Shown: positions 32,691 through 44,990, counted from the stretch's first letter. The stretch is 64,000 bases of DNA from Phylloscopus collybita (GCA_027886175.1 JAJNNQ010000077.1:4898001-4962000), one strand, 5' to 3'. Program-made: numbers and translations. The notes: generated from the sequence alone by a model not told the origin.

Positions 32691-32738
32691 TGCCAGCGGG
32701 AGGGGTGGCAGTGCAGGCACACTGACACTTGAGAGGCA

Positions 32739-32785
32739 CCTGCTGCTGCTGCACCTGCTGCTGCTGCTGCTGCTGCTGTTGGCAT
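32739..32785. repeat. CTG/CAG trinucleotide tract (unit 2)
   Basis: A shorter counterpart of 9975-10100. The interrupting segments present in unit 1 are missing. Confidence 0.85.
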
Positions 32786-33469
32786 TTCTGCTGGAGCTGG
32801 CACTGCTGCTGCCCCTGCTGGCAGTGCCCTGGGGTGGCAGAGCAGCAGCACCTGCAGCCCTGCAGCCTGCGAGGCGCTGGCAGCTCAGGGCAGAGCCCAA
32901 TGACCCAGCTGGGATTGCACTTGAGGATGGACATGGAGAAGGGAATCTGTGCCCACACAGTGCTCAGAGCAGGTCTGGGACAAGGAGGGAGGGAGGGAAG
33001 GAGGGTGGATGAATCCCCTTCCCACCACTACCAAGGGAAGGCCTTGGTGAGGGCAAGGGGGCCTTGACCTGACACCCAGCCCTTCAGAGACCCAGCTGCC
33101 AGCTCCGGCTCAGCCCACACTGAGCGGGATTCCATCAGGCCTTGGCTCAAGGCAGTGGCAGGGGCAGAAGTGATGGCAGCAGCTGGAATGCAGGCCCATG
33201 CTTTCCTTCTCCCCAGCCCATTTGGCAACATCTGGGCAAGGTTTCCACTGTCTGTCTGCAGCCAGCTTGGGGGCCCTTCCTTTCCTCCCCCCTGCTTGGG
33301 GGACTGAGCTTGGTTTCTCTGTCATCCTCAGTGCTGAACTTGTGTCTCCCCCAACCTGGAGGTTCAGGGTTTGTGTTGCCTGTGTCTCACACCTTCCTCC
33401 CCTTCCTCCTTCCCACCTGCTCACGGAGCCTCTTTGGGCAGCTGGCTTTGGAACTTGCAGTAGCATAGT

Positions 33470-34215
33470 TTTCCAAATTTCCCAAACTCCCTTCAAAAAT
33501 TCCCCAAAATGAACCCCAAAATTTACCCCAAAATTCCCCTCAAATTCTCCAAAACCTCCCAAAATTTCCCAAATTTTCCCCCAAATTCCCCAAAATATAC
33601 CAAAATTCCTCAAACTTTTCCTCAAAATTCCCCTAATTTTCCTCAATTCCCCCCAAATTCCCCCAAATTCTCCCCAAATTACCCCAAATTTTCCCCAAGT
33701 TACCCCAATTTACCCCAATTTACCCAATTCCCATTAAAATCACCCAAAACGACCTCCAATGACCCAAAACTCCCCCAAATTCCCCAAAGTTTTTGAAATT
33801 TCCCCCAAAATTACCCTCAAATTCTCCAAAATTTCCCAAAAATCCCCAAATTTTCCCCTTAAATTCATCAAAATCTCCAAAAATTCCTCAGTTTTCCTCT
33901 GAATTCGCCCAATTTTCCTACATCCCCCAAAATGACCCAAAATTTCTCCAATATTTCCCTTAAATCCCCCAAAATCTCCAAAAGTTCCCCCAAATTACCC
34001 CTCTAAATCTCCCAAGTTTTCTCAAATTTCCTCCAAAATTCCCCTCAAATTATCCAAAACCTCCCAAAATTCCCCAAAACTTCACCCAAATTCCCTCAGA
34101 TCTCCCAAATCCCTCTAAATTTTCCTCAGAATTCCCCATATTTTCCTAAATTCCCCCCAAAATTCCTCAAAATGACCCCAAAATGACCCAAAACTTGCAT
34201 CAAATTCCCCAAATA
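33470..34215. repeat. CCCAAATTT-type degenerate minisatellite (unit 2)
   Basis: Counterpart of 10740-11475, with strong C/A/T bias and many short indels against unit 1. Confidence 0.85.
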
Positions 34216-34541
34216 CAAAGGGAGGGGACAGACTATCTCCCAATGGGAGACAAGGTGGGAGTGGAACAGGGTTGGAGGGACATGTAGGGCAGCAAATGAG
34301 GGTGCCTGGGGAGGGATCCCCTCTGTCCTTGCCCTATCACTCAATGCTCCTCTCTGAACTTTCTGGAAGCTGGGAGGAGCAGCTGGGTGACAGACAAGGC
34401 CCAGAGGAGGGGGCTGGGGGGGAACAGAAGGAGGATTGACAACTGGAACAGAACTGTCAGGGAAAGAGAGGGGAGACAAGGGAACAGACCATCAAACAGA
34501 ATATAACAGGGAGCAAAACCAACGACACAATACAACACTTC

Positions 34542-35264
34542 TTGAGGCAGTACAGTCTGAATCTGGGCTCTTTCCTCCTTTCTCTCTCTTTCAGGGAAGA
34601 ATCAGCCATGGGTGAAGGAATCCTGCACATGTCCCTGGTGCTGATGGCCTTGGTGGGTGTCAACCAGCCGCTGCAGCCCTTGGAAAAGAAGGGAATTGTT
34701 CCCCAGGGTGGGGAAGAAACCCTCCAGAGGATGAAGATGTGCAAGGTGAGACTTGGGCTGCACCAGCTGCAGTTGGAGAAGGAAATTGCAGACCTGGCAG
34801 CCACTCAGGAGGCTCCAGCACAGCCTGCAGTGCACCTGGAGAGGAAGATCCAGTGGCACACGTGTGCCGTGCTGGGCTTGGTCATCCCTGTGCTGCTCAT
34901 GCTCTGCAGGCAGCACTGGCAGGGAGCCACAGCACTGCACACAGGACAAGGACACACTGACCTGGGGCTCCTGGCCAAAGCCTGCAGAGGAGTGACCCTC
35001 CTGACCAAGCCCTGTGTGCTGCTCAGGGCCATTTCCATCTCCATGGGCAGAACTCGAGGAGATCTCTGGGTACCTGCAGGGAGACTGCTCCGATTGCCCC
35101 TGAAATTACTTTGTTCCACCACCAAAGTCTTTGTGCTTTGTGAGGTGAGCTCTTTCCTTTTTGTATTGGTAGTTAGAGATAGCCTATGTCGTGATTTATT
35201 AGTTTCTTTAATGATTCTTTTAAGTAATGTGCATAATTGTTACAGGCTTTGTATTGATAGTTAG
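34542..35264 (+). CDS. candidate unknown gene exon, coiled coil plus TM helix (unit 2)
   Basis: Second copy of the frame at 11801-12523, again 240 codons without any indel. The acceptor CAG ends at 34594, ATG (GCCATGG) is at 34608 and the donor GAG|GTGAGC falls after 35144. Against unit 1 I count by eye about 14 amino-acid replacements in 179 codons but only about 3 silent changes. Replacements include L84W in the stretch before the hydrophobic helix, E64A in the coiled coil and P159R near the C-terminus. No purifying selection is apparent. The product is unrecognised. Confidence 0.35.
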   Translation: MRQYSLNLGSFLLSLSFREESAMGEGILHMSLVLMALVGVNQPLQPLEKKGIVPQGGEETLQRMKMCKVRLGLHQLQLEKEIADLAATQEAPAQPAVHLERKIQWHTCAVLGLVIPVLLMLCRQHWQGATALHTGQGHTDLGLLAKACRGVTLLTKPCVLLRAISISMGRTRGDLWVPAGRLLRLPLKLLCSTTKVFVLCEVSSFLFVLVVRDSLCRDLLVSLMILLSNVHNCYRLCIDS

Positions 35265-35269
35265 AAATG

Positions 35270-36840
35270 CACCATAATAATTGCTAGAAATAGTCTCTGT
35301 ATTGCTTTAAAAGCCTCTGTAATGAATCTTATAAATAATCAGTACAATTTTTATACTCTGTTTTGATTAGTAGAAGTAGTCTGTATTGGTTGTTAGAAAT
35401 ACTCTGTATAACTTTTTATAGTCTGTATAGATTGTTCACAATAGTCACTCAACTAATTCTTAGAAAAAAATATGTGTTGATTGTTATACTCTCTGTGTTG
35501 ATTGCTAGAAATAGTCTCTGTCTTGATTCTAAAAAATATAGTAAGTAATAAATAATAAATAATATATAATAAATAATAAATAATAAATATTTATCCTAAA
35601 TAATCTGTATTGATTATGATACTCTCCCTACTGATAAAAATAGTGTCTCTCTTGATTCTGACATAGTAAATAATAAATAATAAATAAATAATTACAGCCA
35701 ATAATAAATAATAAACAATTATAGTAAATATAAATAATAATAAATAATTACAGTAAATAATAAATAATAAATAATAAATAATAAATAATACATATTTCTC
35801 TTAAATAATCCGTATTGATTATGATACTCTCCCTATTGATAAAAAAAGTCTGTATTGATTGTCAGAACTACCACGTTTCTGTTACAAAGGTGGATTCAAA
35901 CAAAGATAAAATAGAATGAAAAATAAAGTAAAATAAAATAAAAAATTTAAAAAAGAGTAGAATATATATAAAATAAAATAAAATAAAATAAAATAAAATA
36001 AAATAAAATAAAATAAAATAAAATAAAACAAAATAAAACAAAATAAAATAAATGCTTTCCCAAATACACACCTCACAGAAATATTGGGCAAAGCACTGCT
36101 AGGAGTGGGCAGTGAAATATAAAATAAAATATAAAATGGAATAAAAAAATAATATAAAGTAAAATAAATAAAATAAAAATAAAAAAAGAGTAGAATATAA
36201 AATAAAATAAAATAATAAAAAATATAAAAATAAAATAAAATCTTTAAAATAGAATAAAATAAAATAAAATAAAATAAAATAAAATAAAATAAAATAAAAT
36301 AAAAATGCTTTCCAAAGTACACACCCCACAGAAATATTGGGCAAAACATTGCTGGGGGTGGGCAGTGAAATATAAAATTAAAAATATAAAACAGAGTAAA
36401 ATAAAATAAAATAAATAAAATAAAAAAAACCTGAGTAGAATAAAATAAAATAATAAAAAATAAAATAAAAATAAAAAATAAAATAACCTAGAGTAAAATA
36501 AAAGAAATAAAATAAAAATAAAAAATAGGGTAGAATTTTTAAAAAAACCCTAAAATTAAAATAAAATAAAAATAAAATAAAATTAAAAAATAGAATAAAA
36601 TAAAATATAAATAAAATTAAAATAGAATAAAATAAAATTAAAAATAGAATAAAATAGAATAAAATAAAATAAAGATAAAAAATAAAAATATAATATAAAA
36701 TAAAAAATAAAAAATAAAAATATAAAATATAAAATAAAATAAAAAATGAAAATGAAAATAGAATAGAATAAAAATAAAATAAAATAAAATAAAATAAAAT
36801 AAAATAAAATAAAATAAAATAAAATAAAATGGAAAAGGAA
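35270..36840. repeat. AAT and AAAAT arrays (unit 2)
   Basis: A longer counterpart of 12490-13760. The 65-base cassette with GAAATATTGGGCAAA occurs twice here (about 36052-36118 and 36306-36370) against once in unit 1, so a segment of about 254 bases has been duplicated. Minus-strand frames reading FYFILFYF are artefacts. Confidence 0.9.
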
Positions 36841-37159
36841 AAATTCCAGAATTTTCCTTTTTATTCCAGCTCGGAATTTCCCCAGTAACGAGGAAATTTC
36901 TCGTTCTTGACAAAGAGAGCACATCTCCTCTCTCTTGGCAAGATAAAGCAGAGCATTTAGTCTTTTTCAGGGGCACATGGCTAGTGCTCTATATTCCTGG
37001 TCGTTTTCTGTGCACAGAAACCCTTTTTTTCCTCTATATAAAATAGAAAACATCACTGTTGGGTCTTGAGGCTTTGGTTTATTTGTTTGCTCTTCTTCCC
37101 TTGGTGTCATTAAAGCTGAGAACAGCCAAGTTCTAAAGGAGCAGTGAGGCTGTGACTCG

Positions 37160-37205
37160 ATGATCTCTAGAGGTCCTTTTCAGCCCCAAATATTCTGTGA
37201 TATTG
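37160..37205 (+). mobile_element. CR1 3'-end fragment (unit 2)
   Basis: Counterpart of 14075-14125, ending CCCCAAATATTCTGTGATAT. Confidence 0.5.
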
Positions 37206-37355
37206 AGACTCCTCCCTGGGAGGGGCCAATTTCCCACTTGCTGTTTGGGCAACCTCTCCAGACAGGTTTGTTCCCCTTTAACTTCTCACTTTCCATTTCT
37301 TCTGACCGTTTTAAGTTGGAAAATCTTGCCTGACAACTCTTTTAATTTTTATTTA

Positions 37356-37480
37356 GAATGGCAAGTGAAAGCATCTGGGACATTTCTGACTTGAGTGACA
37401 TGTCTCACAGAATTTTAAATGGCACTGCCCCTCAAGATTTCTTTAAATTGCTTACATATTTTATACTAGGTACAGAATAA
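37356..37480 (+). other. possible terminal exon fragment, 40 codons (unit 2)
   Basis: Counterpart of 14277-14401. The acceptor TTTATTTAG, ATG and TAA are all kept. The five replacements (N3S, F16S, G18R, A23T, C38G) argue against strong constraint. Confidence 0.2.
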
Positions 37481-38753
37481 TGTCTATACAATCCACTAGT
37501 CTAGCCAAGTATTTATCCTTGACAGATTGCACTGCATAGCACAGCCACAGGAAATAGGAAAAAGGTGTCAAAAGGCATTAAAACCACTCAAAAGAAGGTC
37601 TTTAATCATTGCACCAAAAGGTTCCCAAAGAAAGTGTGGAAGTACAAAGTGGAAGCTCTATGTATAACTTAGTACAAAAGGAAATTCTTTGTCATTTAAC
37701 CAAAGAAATTGATTGACATATGTTGAAAAGATTAGTGCTACAACAGTCACATCATTTACTTTCCAAAAGCTCAATATGGAATCATTAAATATCAAGTTTT
37801 CTTGGTCAAGCAGCAAATTTACACGGCTGGACATCTAGAGCAAAATGCTGCTGGATATAATACAGAGACAGTCATGATGAGATGGAAAGATAGCCAGTTT
37901 TCCTGCCTTACACAAATATCTCAGATGTTACAGTAAAGCCCAGTTGACACTTTAAAAAGCTGTTAGGCATATTTCCACTTATATTCTCAAAACTGAGATA
38001 ATTTTGTTCAGAGTACTCAGGAAAGCGCGGTTTAAGGACTTTAATTTGTGTTTAGGATAGGAAGAGGCCAGCTTTTGTATTGGAACATCCAACTCTTGGG
38101 GAATATTAGCATTAGTCCCCAGCCTACTGTCACTTCTGTGGGGTAAGGGAATGTGGCATGACACCTTCCCTTGTTCTGATCTCAAATTCTGCCTTAAAAA
38201 AAACATGAATGGCTGCAGTTGTGCCAAGATTTGCTTGTTTGGTTGAAACAAATCAAAGTCTTCTGGTCAAAACAGAAAATTTCTCTTCATCTCCAGAGTT
38301 CATGATGTGACAGCAAGAAGAAAAATTTCCAAACTAAAGCCTGATACAAATGGACCAGTCTGTTCCTTGGTGTTTTCTTATGGATAACACCTGTTACTGC
38401 TGCTAGACATTACACAAGCATGTGAAAAGGTTTATTTAAAAATCAGGAGGCAGAAATGCATCATCCTGGACACCAGTAAATTAACTAATTTAAAATATAA
38501 ACCTTAGTACAGAAGCAGACTCTTAACAGCCTCCCCCAAGACATGGAGTTACTTAGTGACCTATGGAAGTCTAATGCCTCCAAATCAGACTCACCACTAG
38601 GCAGCCAACAAAGCCAGTGCCTAGAACACAGTAGTGGTTTTGGAGTGCCTACAGAACTTCTAGTAAATCATCTCCAGCTTTTCTGGCACCATTAGCACAC
38701 CTGGATTTTCCATTACCTCCAGCCACAGCTCTAAAGAGAAGCTTGAATCACCA
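37481..38753. other. AT-rich single-copy-like segment (unit 2), with empty ERV site
   Basis: Counterpart of 14402-15676. Where unit 1 reads into the ERV after GAATCACCA, this copy continues GAATCACCACATCATCC. It therefore shows the DNA without an ERV. No gene seen. Confidence 0.65.
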
Positions 38754-39400
38754 CATCATCCATTCTACCACCAGGCACTGCTCTGTTTATAAATGCCTCC
38801 GGAAGATAATCTATATCATATGGATTATGAACTTTATATTAGAGAAAAGAGTCAAGGAGTACAGCAATGTATCTTAGGTTTCCACTGAACAGTTAAACAG
38901 AAAAATCTTTTAATCATATTTTAGCTAATAACATTTCCTTTGGTACCATTTCAAAAAACCCATGCACAAGGACAATCTCAGTGCTGTCCAAGCATATGTG
39001 GGTTTTTCAAACACAAGCTTTGTGTTCTTTAACACAACAAAAGCCTTGCAAAGAACGTTTTCCTTTTTTTTTTTTTGTTTCTGTTTTCTTTCTTCAGATA
39101 TTTTTAAATTGCTTCACACCTCTATCTCCTCAAAAGCATCAATGTGTTTCATTTACAAGATGAACTGACTTTATCTTACCATCTCTTGGATCTCCTCTTC
39201 ATGTGCAATGGCCATTGAATGAGTCCACAAGATGCAAGCTGCAGTATGTATTACACAATATATATTCTAATGATTACAGTTCAAAATGAGAATTGAACAC
39301 GTAAGTTAAAGCCCAGGTAGGCAGACCTTTTATAAGTCTGCTTTTATGCGATCCAAAACTGCAGCTAGTACAAGAGCATGTAACCAAATGGAACCCTCCA
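38754..39400. other. unique AT-rich segment, no gene seen
   Basis: Non-repetitive DNA with a short poly-T run near 39063. It continues the single-copy-like segment beyond the duplicated part. Texture resembles UTR or intron, but no exon is identifiable. Confidence 0.5.
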
Positions 39401-39404
39401 CAAA

Positions 39405-40755
39405 GGGTGCATCTGCACAGACCCATTCCTGTGCAGAGTGTTTGAGCTGATCAGTGGTTTCAGGGGGTGCTGTGGAGGAAAACTGCCTGCGGTGTGAACA
39501 GGTGAACGATCCCCTTTAGCTGGTGACTGAGCTTAGGGAGGAAGCTGAAAGACTGAGGAGTATCAGGGAAAGTGAAAGGGAAATAGATTGGTGGAGTTCA
39601 GCCCTTCCATCCTTGAGGGAAGCCCACCAGGAGTCAGAGGACTCCCATGTCGCAGGACGACACAAAAGAAACGACACTCACACACTGAGGTGTTTAAGGT
39701 AAAAAGGGCAGGTTTATTTATAGGCTTTAACATTTGTAGAATTCCAACAGTGACCATGGATGGGAGGAAGAAAATCTTCCTCTCCAAGTACACTGGTCAA
39801 CTTAACAGTCTGTTAACAGTTTCTTCTTTATGAGAAGAATGCAAACATAGAGAGACAGTTACTGTAACAAATAGGTTGTTTATGTGAAAATCAGGAGAGA
39901 CTCCATTGCAGAGAAGGCTGAAATAGAACTTTGGAAAAACTTCTTAAAGAGACAGAGGAGAACAGAAAAAACCCAGACAACACTCCTGTGCCTCCCACTG
40001 TCAGGTAATAGAAAGACCCCTGGTAGATGAAAGGGAGTGGAAATGGGGCCCTGCTCGGGGAGGTAATAATATAAATTCCTCCTGACCCCCATTACTTACC
40101 CAAGTGCCACTTCAGAACAGGTATGAGGCCCTGGATCTAGAAAGTCAGCCAGATGATTTAGAAGAAAATTATCTGCCCAGTGGGCCTCCCAATTGTGCTT
40201 CATCCATAGGATGGATCACCACCTCTAACATCAAAAAGAAAAGAAGGGTAATCACAGTGGGTGACTCCCTTCTGAGGGGAACAGAGGGTCCCAAATGTCA
40301 CCCAGACCCATCCCACAGGGAGGTTCTGCTGCCTCCTTGGGGCCTGGGTATGGGATATCACTGAGAGACTCCCTGGGCTGATTCAGCCCTCTGATTATTA
40401 CCCACTGCTGATACTCCAGGCTGGAAATGATGAGATCGAAAAGAGGAGTGTCAGGGCAATTAAAAGGGACTTTGGGGCACTGGGAAAAGTGGTTGATAGG
40501 GCAGGAGCACAGGTGGTTTTCTCCTCAGTTTGGTGGCAGAAGAGGACGGTGAAGGGAATAGGAGAGCCCACATTATCAGCAAGTGGCTCAAGGGTTGGTG
40601 TAATCAGCAGAATTTGAAGTTCTTTGATCATGGGGCAACTTTTACAGCACCTGGCCTTCTGGAAATGGATGGTCTACATCTCTCTGTTCAGGGCAGAATT
40701 TCAGCTCATGAGCTGGCAGAACTCATTGAGAGGGCTTTTAACTGGGTTTGAAGGG
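39405..40755 (+). pseudogene. CR1 LINE ORF1, inactivated
   Basis: CR1-type ORF1 remains. An N-terminal cysteine-rich part (CAECLSCSVV, then NCLRCEQV) is followed by a charged helix (LREEAERLRSI). After a nested insertion comes an SGNH-esterase-like part: VGDSLLRGTEG near 40257 holds the catalytic serine block, and DGLHLS near 40669 holds the D/H block. The C-terminus reads AHELAELIERAFNWV, then a stop. Several frame changes and stops break it. It is the 5' portion of the CR1 element that ends at 44937. Confidence 0.72.
39648..39982. mobile_element. short LTR-like insertion in CR1 ORF1
   Basis: About 335 bases interrupt CR1 sequence. The ends are TGTCGCAGG and GACAACA (TG...CA), flanked by CTCCC on the left and CTCCT on the right. 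A TTTATTTATA stretch near the left end suggests reverse orientation. Family unknown. Confidence 0.5.
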
Positions 40756-40959
40756 GGAAGGGGCTGCAGCTGGGCTGTCTGGGAGCTGGCCCAAGGGTGG
40801 TAAGCCTGAGTTAGGGGTGAAATGGTGAACATGCCCAGCTGAGGTGCACGTACACCAATGCAGGCAGCGTGGGGAACAGACAAGAGCTGCTGGAGGCCAT
40901 GGTGCAACAGCAAAGCTGTGATGTAGTCACCATCACAGAAATGTGGTGGGGTGATTCAC

Positions 40960-41672
40960 TGTGAAAAACGGCGTTTCACATCTTTATATTAATTTGTGTT
41001 TAATAAAAATAAAGATAAAATAGGCAATAAGGAGACAGAAGAATACAGCTTCTCAGCTGAGGGTGCAAAGCAACACATCCCACCCGTTCCAGATTTCTTG
41101 GTTGTTTGAAAGTCTTGATGTTACATATTTAAATAAGCTCATGCACAATTCAAATATTCATTTCGGTTTCAAGACCTCCCCCTTTAAGTATAATTATAAT
41201 AATAATAGATAATTAATTATTTTTATTTGATTATTCATTTAAAATTAATTAAAATAATTATTAAAATAATTATTAAAATTATATCAACTATATAAATTAT
41301 ATAAAATAATTAATAAAAATATATAAAATTGTATTAATATTAATTAATTAATTAATTAATCACGGGACTCCACGCAGTCTGGATGGACGTTGTAAATCTC
41401 TCTTCCTCAAAAAGGCTCAATTGTTCTTTATCAGAAATCTTTAGTTCAGGAATTCCAGACATCCCTTCTTTCTTCCATCTAGTTGAGGAGTTAAAAAAAA
41501 CCCCAAAACAACAACCCCCATCTCTACTTTGTTCCAATCTGAAAACATCCCTCCGTTACATTTTTAAATCCGGCAAATAAAAGGAAAAACAGCACAACCT
41601 TCTCACATTACACGCACGGCCTTCATCTCGATATTTGTCAAAAGCCAACTCCAAAATGTGTATTTATAAGAA
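40960..41672. mobile_element. solo LTR 1 in CR1 endonuclease
   Basis: A 713-bp element begins TGTGAAAAACGG and ends TTTATAAGA. Its flanks TTCAC (left) and ATCAC (right) are a 5-bp target-site duplication with one mismatch. It belongs to the same family as 41865-42407, sharing GGTGCAAAGCAACA and the 3' end GCCAACTCCAAAATGTG. It contains an extra AT-rich expansion at 41180-41360. CR1 sequence resumes at ACAGCTGGAGCTGG. Confidence 0.78.
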
Positions 41673-41864
41673 TCACACAGCTGGAGCTGGATGCCTACAA
41701 GCTCTTCAGAAGAGACAGGAGAGGGAGAAGAGGTGGAGGGGTGACCCTTTACATTGGGGAGGCTTTTGATGCCACAGGTATTGAAACTAATGATGATGGA
41801 ATTCAATGCCTGTGGGTAAGAGTTAAGGGGAAGGACAACAAGGCTGAACATCCTGCTGGGAGTC

Positions 41865-42407
41865 TGTGAAAAACGACGTTTCACTTCTTTATATTAATTT
41901 ATAAGTTTAATAAAAATAAAATAAAATAGAATAAAAATAGACAATAAGGAGACAAAAAGAGGTAGCTTCTCAGCTGAGGGTGCAAAGCAACACGCCGCCC
42001 GTTCTAAATTCTTTGGTATTTATAAGTCTTGGTGTTACATATTCAAAAAGAGACAAATGCATATTGAAACATCGGTTTTCTTTATCTCTTTCAAAGGTCC
42101 CCAAGAATTGCAATTTCTTTATCTGTGCATGGCTCCTTCTAGCCAGCTAGGTGTCATAAATCCTTCTTGACCATAAAAAGGTTCAATTGTTCCTTATCAG
42201 CGATCTTCTCTCACAGGAATGCAAGATGGTTTCCTCCTGCACTTTGGCTTGGTCTATTTAGATGTTACAATTAGGAAATACACCTTCATTACATTTTTAA
42301 ATTCCACAAAAAAAAAGGAAATACAGCACAACCTTCTTACACTATATATGTGTGACAGTAATTTCAATATTTGCGAAAAGCCAACTCCAAAATGTGCATT
42401 TATAACA
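41865..42407. mobile_element. solo LTR 2 in CR1 endonuclease
   Basis: A 543-bp element TGTGAAAAAC...TTTATAACA with a perfect 5-bp target-site duplication GAGTC at 41860-41864 and 42408-42412. A second, independent insertion of the same family as 40960-41672, only about 190 bases away inside the same CR1. Confidence 0.85.
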
Positions 42408-43099
42408 GAGTCTGTTATTGTCCACCCAAGCAGGAAGAAGGGGTGGACAACTTATTCTGTAAGCAGCTGGAGAGTGTTTCAGGATCACCAGCCCTTGTTC
42501 TTGTAGGTGGCTTTAACCTGCTAGACATCTGCTGGGAACTGAAAACAGCAGAAAAGAGGCAGTCCAGGAAGGTTCTGGAGTGTGTGGAGGACAAGTTTTT
42601 GCCACAGCTGGTGAGTGAACCCAGCAGGGGAGGGACTGTGTTGGACCTGTTGTTTGCAAATAGAGAAGGGTTGGTGGGAGATGTGGGGGTTGGAGGCTGC
42701 TTGGGGCACAGTGATCATGAAATGATAGACGTGCTGATATTTGGTGATATCAGGAGCAACATCAATAAGACTTTTCCACTGGACTTCCAGATGGCAGGCT
42801 TTGGCCTTTTTAGGAGAGTTATCCAGAGAGTTCCTTGGGAAGCAGCCCCTAAAAACCAAGGCGTCCAGGAAAGGTGGGCCTGCTTCAAAGCAGAGATCTT
42901 GAGGGCAGAGGAACAGACTGCCCCTGTGTGCCAAGAGATGAGCTGATGAGGCAAATGTCCAGCCTGGATGGGCAAGGAGGTTTTGAATGATCTTAGGAAT
43001 AAAAAGATGTATCATGTTTGGGAGGAGGGTCAGGTCTCTCAGGAAGTATTTAGGACACTGCTATGGCACGTAGGAAAAAAGTTTGGGAGGCCAAAGCTC

Positions 43100-44170
43100 A
43101 GTTCAGACTTAATTCGGCAATTCTGTAAAGAATAATAAAAAATGTTTTACAAATGTATTGACATTATGTAAAAGCAAGGGTAAAAACAACCTTTGCTCTC
43201 TACTGGATGTGGAAGGGAACTTAGTAACTGCAGATGAGGAGAAGGCAGAAGTGCTTAACGCCTTCTTGGCCTCAGTCTTTAGTGGGAAGACAGCTTGTCC
43301 TCAGGAAACTGTCCTCTTGGGTTGGTTGATGGTGCCAGGGAGCAGAATGGTGCCCCTGTTATCCAGGAGGAGGCAGTCAGAGAGCTGCTGAGCCCCTTGG
43401 ATGTTCATAAATCTCTGGGCCCAGATGGGATCCACCCCAGGGTGATGAGGGAGCTGCTGGCAGATGAGCTTGCAAAGCCTCTCACCATCATTTACCAACA
43501 GCCCTGGCTCACTGGTGAGGTTCCAGGTGACTGGAAGCTGGCCAGTGTGACACCCATTCACAAGAAGGGTGGGAAGGAGGATCCTGGTAATTACAGACCA
43601 GTCAGTCTGACCTCAGTACCCGGTAAGGTCCTGGAGCAGTTTCTATTGAGTGTCATCACACAGCACCCACAGGATGGCCAGGGTATCAGAGCCAGCCAGC
43701 ACGGGTTTAGGAGGGGTAGGTCATGTTTGACCAACCTGGTCTCCTTTTATGAACAGGTGACCCACCTGGTGGATGCAGGAAAGGCTGTGGATGTTGTCTG
43801 TTTGGACTTCAGCAGGGCCTTTGGCACTGTCTCCCACAGCACATCCCTGGAAAAGCTGCCAGCCTACGGCTTGGAGAGGAGCACTCTCTGCTGGGTTCAG
43901 AACTGGCTGCATGGCCGGGCCCAGAGGGTGGTGGGGAACGGTGCTGCATCCAGCTGGCAGCCAGTCAGGAGTGGTGTTCCTCAGGGGTCTGTGCTGGGGC
44001 CAGCTCTGTTCAATATTTTTATTGATGACATGGATGAGGGTATTGAGTCTTTCATTAGGAAATTTACCGAGGACATTAAGCTTGGAACGTGTGTCAATCT
44101 GTTGGAAGGTAGGAGGGCTCTGCAGAGAGACCTGGAATGGTTGGATGGGTGGGTGGGCAGAGTCCAGTAA
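43100..44170 (+). pseudogene. CR1 LINE reverse transcriptase, inactivated
   Basis: A long open frame (43295-44170) holds CR1 RT blocks in order: [62 protein letters not shown] (first catalytic aspartate) and [20 protein letters not shown]. The catalytic box that reads FADD in active CR1 elements is FTED here, losing one aspartate. The region 42965-43295 holds the N-terminal part in broken frames ([12 protein letters not shown]). Confidence 0.88.
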
Positions 44171-44937
44171 GATGAAGTTCAGTAGGTCCAAGTGGCCAGT
44201 CCTGCAGTTTGGCCGCTACAACCCCTGCAGTGCTACAGGCTGGGGACAGAGTGGCTGGACAGTGCCCAGGCAGAAAGGGACCTGCAGGGACTGATGGACA
44301 GCAGACTGGACATGATCCAGCAGTGTGCCCAGGGAGCCAAGAAGGCCAATGGCTCCTGGCCTGGATCAGGAACAGTGTGGACAGCAGGAGCAGGGCAGGG
44401 ATTCTTCCCCTCTGCTCGGCACTGCTTGTGCAGCACCTCGAGTGCTGTGTCCAGCTCTGGGCCCCCAGTTTAGGAAGGACATGGAGGGGCTGGAGTGTGT
44501 CCAGAGAAGGGCAACAAAGCTGGTGAGGGGTCTGGAGCACAAGTCCTGGGAGGAGTGGCTGAGGGAGCTGGGGTTGTTCAGCCTGGAGAAAAGGAGACTC
44601 AGGGGTGACCTTATCACTCTCTGCAACTTCCTGAAGGGTGGTTGTGGTCAGGTGGGGGTTGGTCTCTTTCTCTGGGCAGCAACTGACAGAAGGAGAGAAC
44701 ACAGTCTCAAGTTGCATCAGGTTGGATATTAGAAAAAAAGTTTTTCATGGAATGGCTGATAAAGTTCTGGAATGTCCTGCCTGGGGAGATGGTGGAGTCA
44801 CCACCCCTGGATGGGTTTCACAAAAGACTGGATGTGGCACTCGGTGCCATGGTTTAGTTGAGGTGTCCAGGGCCTGGGTTGGACTCGGTGATCTTGGAGG
44901 TCTCCTCCAACCTGGTCATTCTGTGATTCTGTGTACA
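44171..44937 (+). mobile_element. CR1 3' region and terminal repeat
   Basis: C-terminal ORF2/3' UTR sequence of CR1 (GTGTCCAGAGAAGGGCAACA, then GTCTGGAGCAC; GAGATGGTGGAGTCACCACC). It ends with CATTCTGTGATTCTGTG, the CR1 3' terminal repeat, near 44937. With 39405-44170 it makes one CR1 of about 3.9 kb after removing about 1.6 kb of nested LTRs. Confidence 0.88.
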
Positions 44938-44990
44938 GCCCTGCTCTGCCTGTGAACAGCAGCAGACAGAGCTTTCCTTGGGAGTGGGAG

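Larger units (their letters stand above)
40830..42965 (+). pseudogene. CR1 LINE endonuclease region, inactivated
   Basis: Apurinic-like endonuclease sequence of CR1 ORF2, split in three by LTR insertions. The first part (GNRQELLEAMVQQQSCDVV, about 40870) leads to ITEMWWGDS. The middle part is at 41678-41859. The last part starts near 42413 and contains VGGFNLLDICWELK (42506 on), LDLLFANREGLVGDV and the catalytic GHSDHEM block (about 42705). Once the insertions are set aside, the flanks are continuous CR1. Confidence 0.8.
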
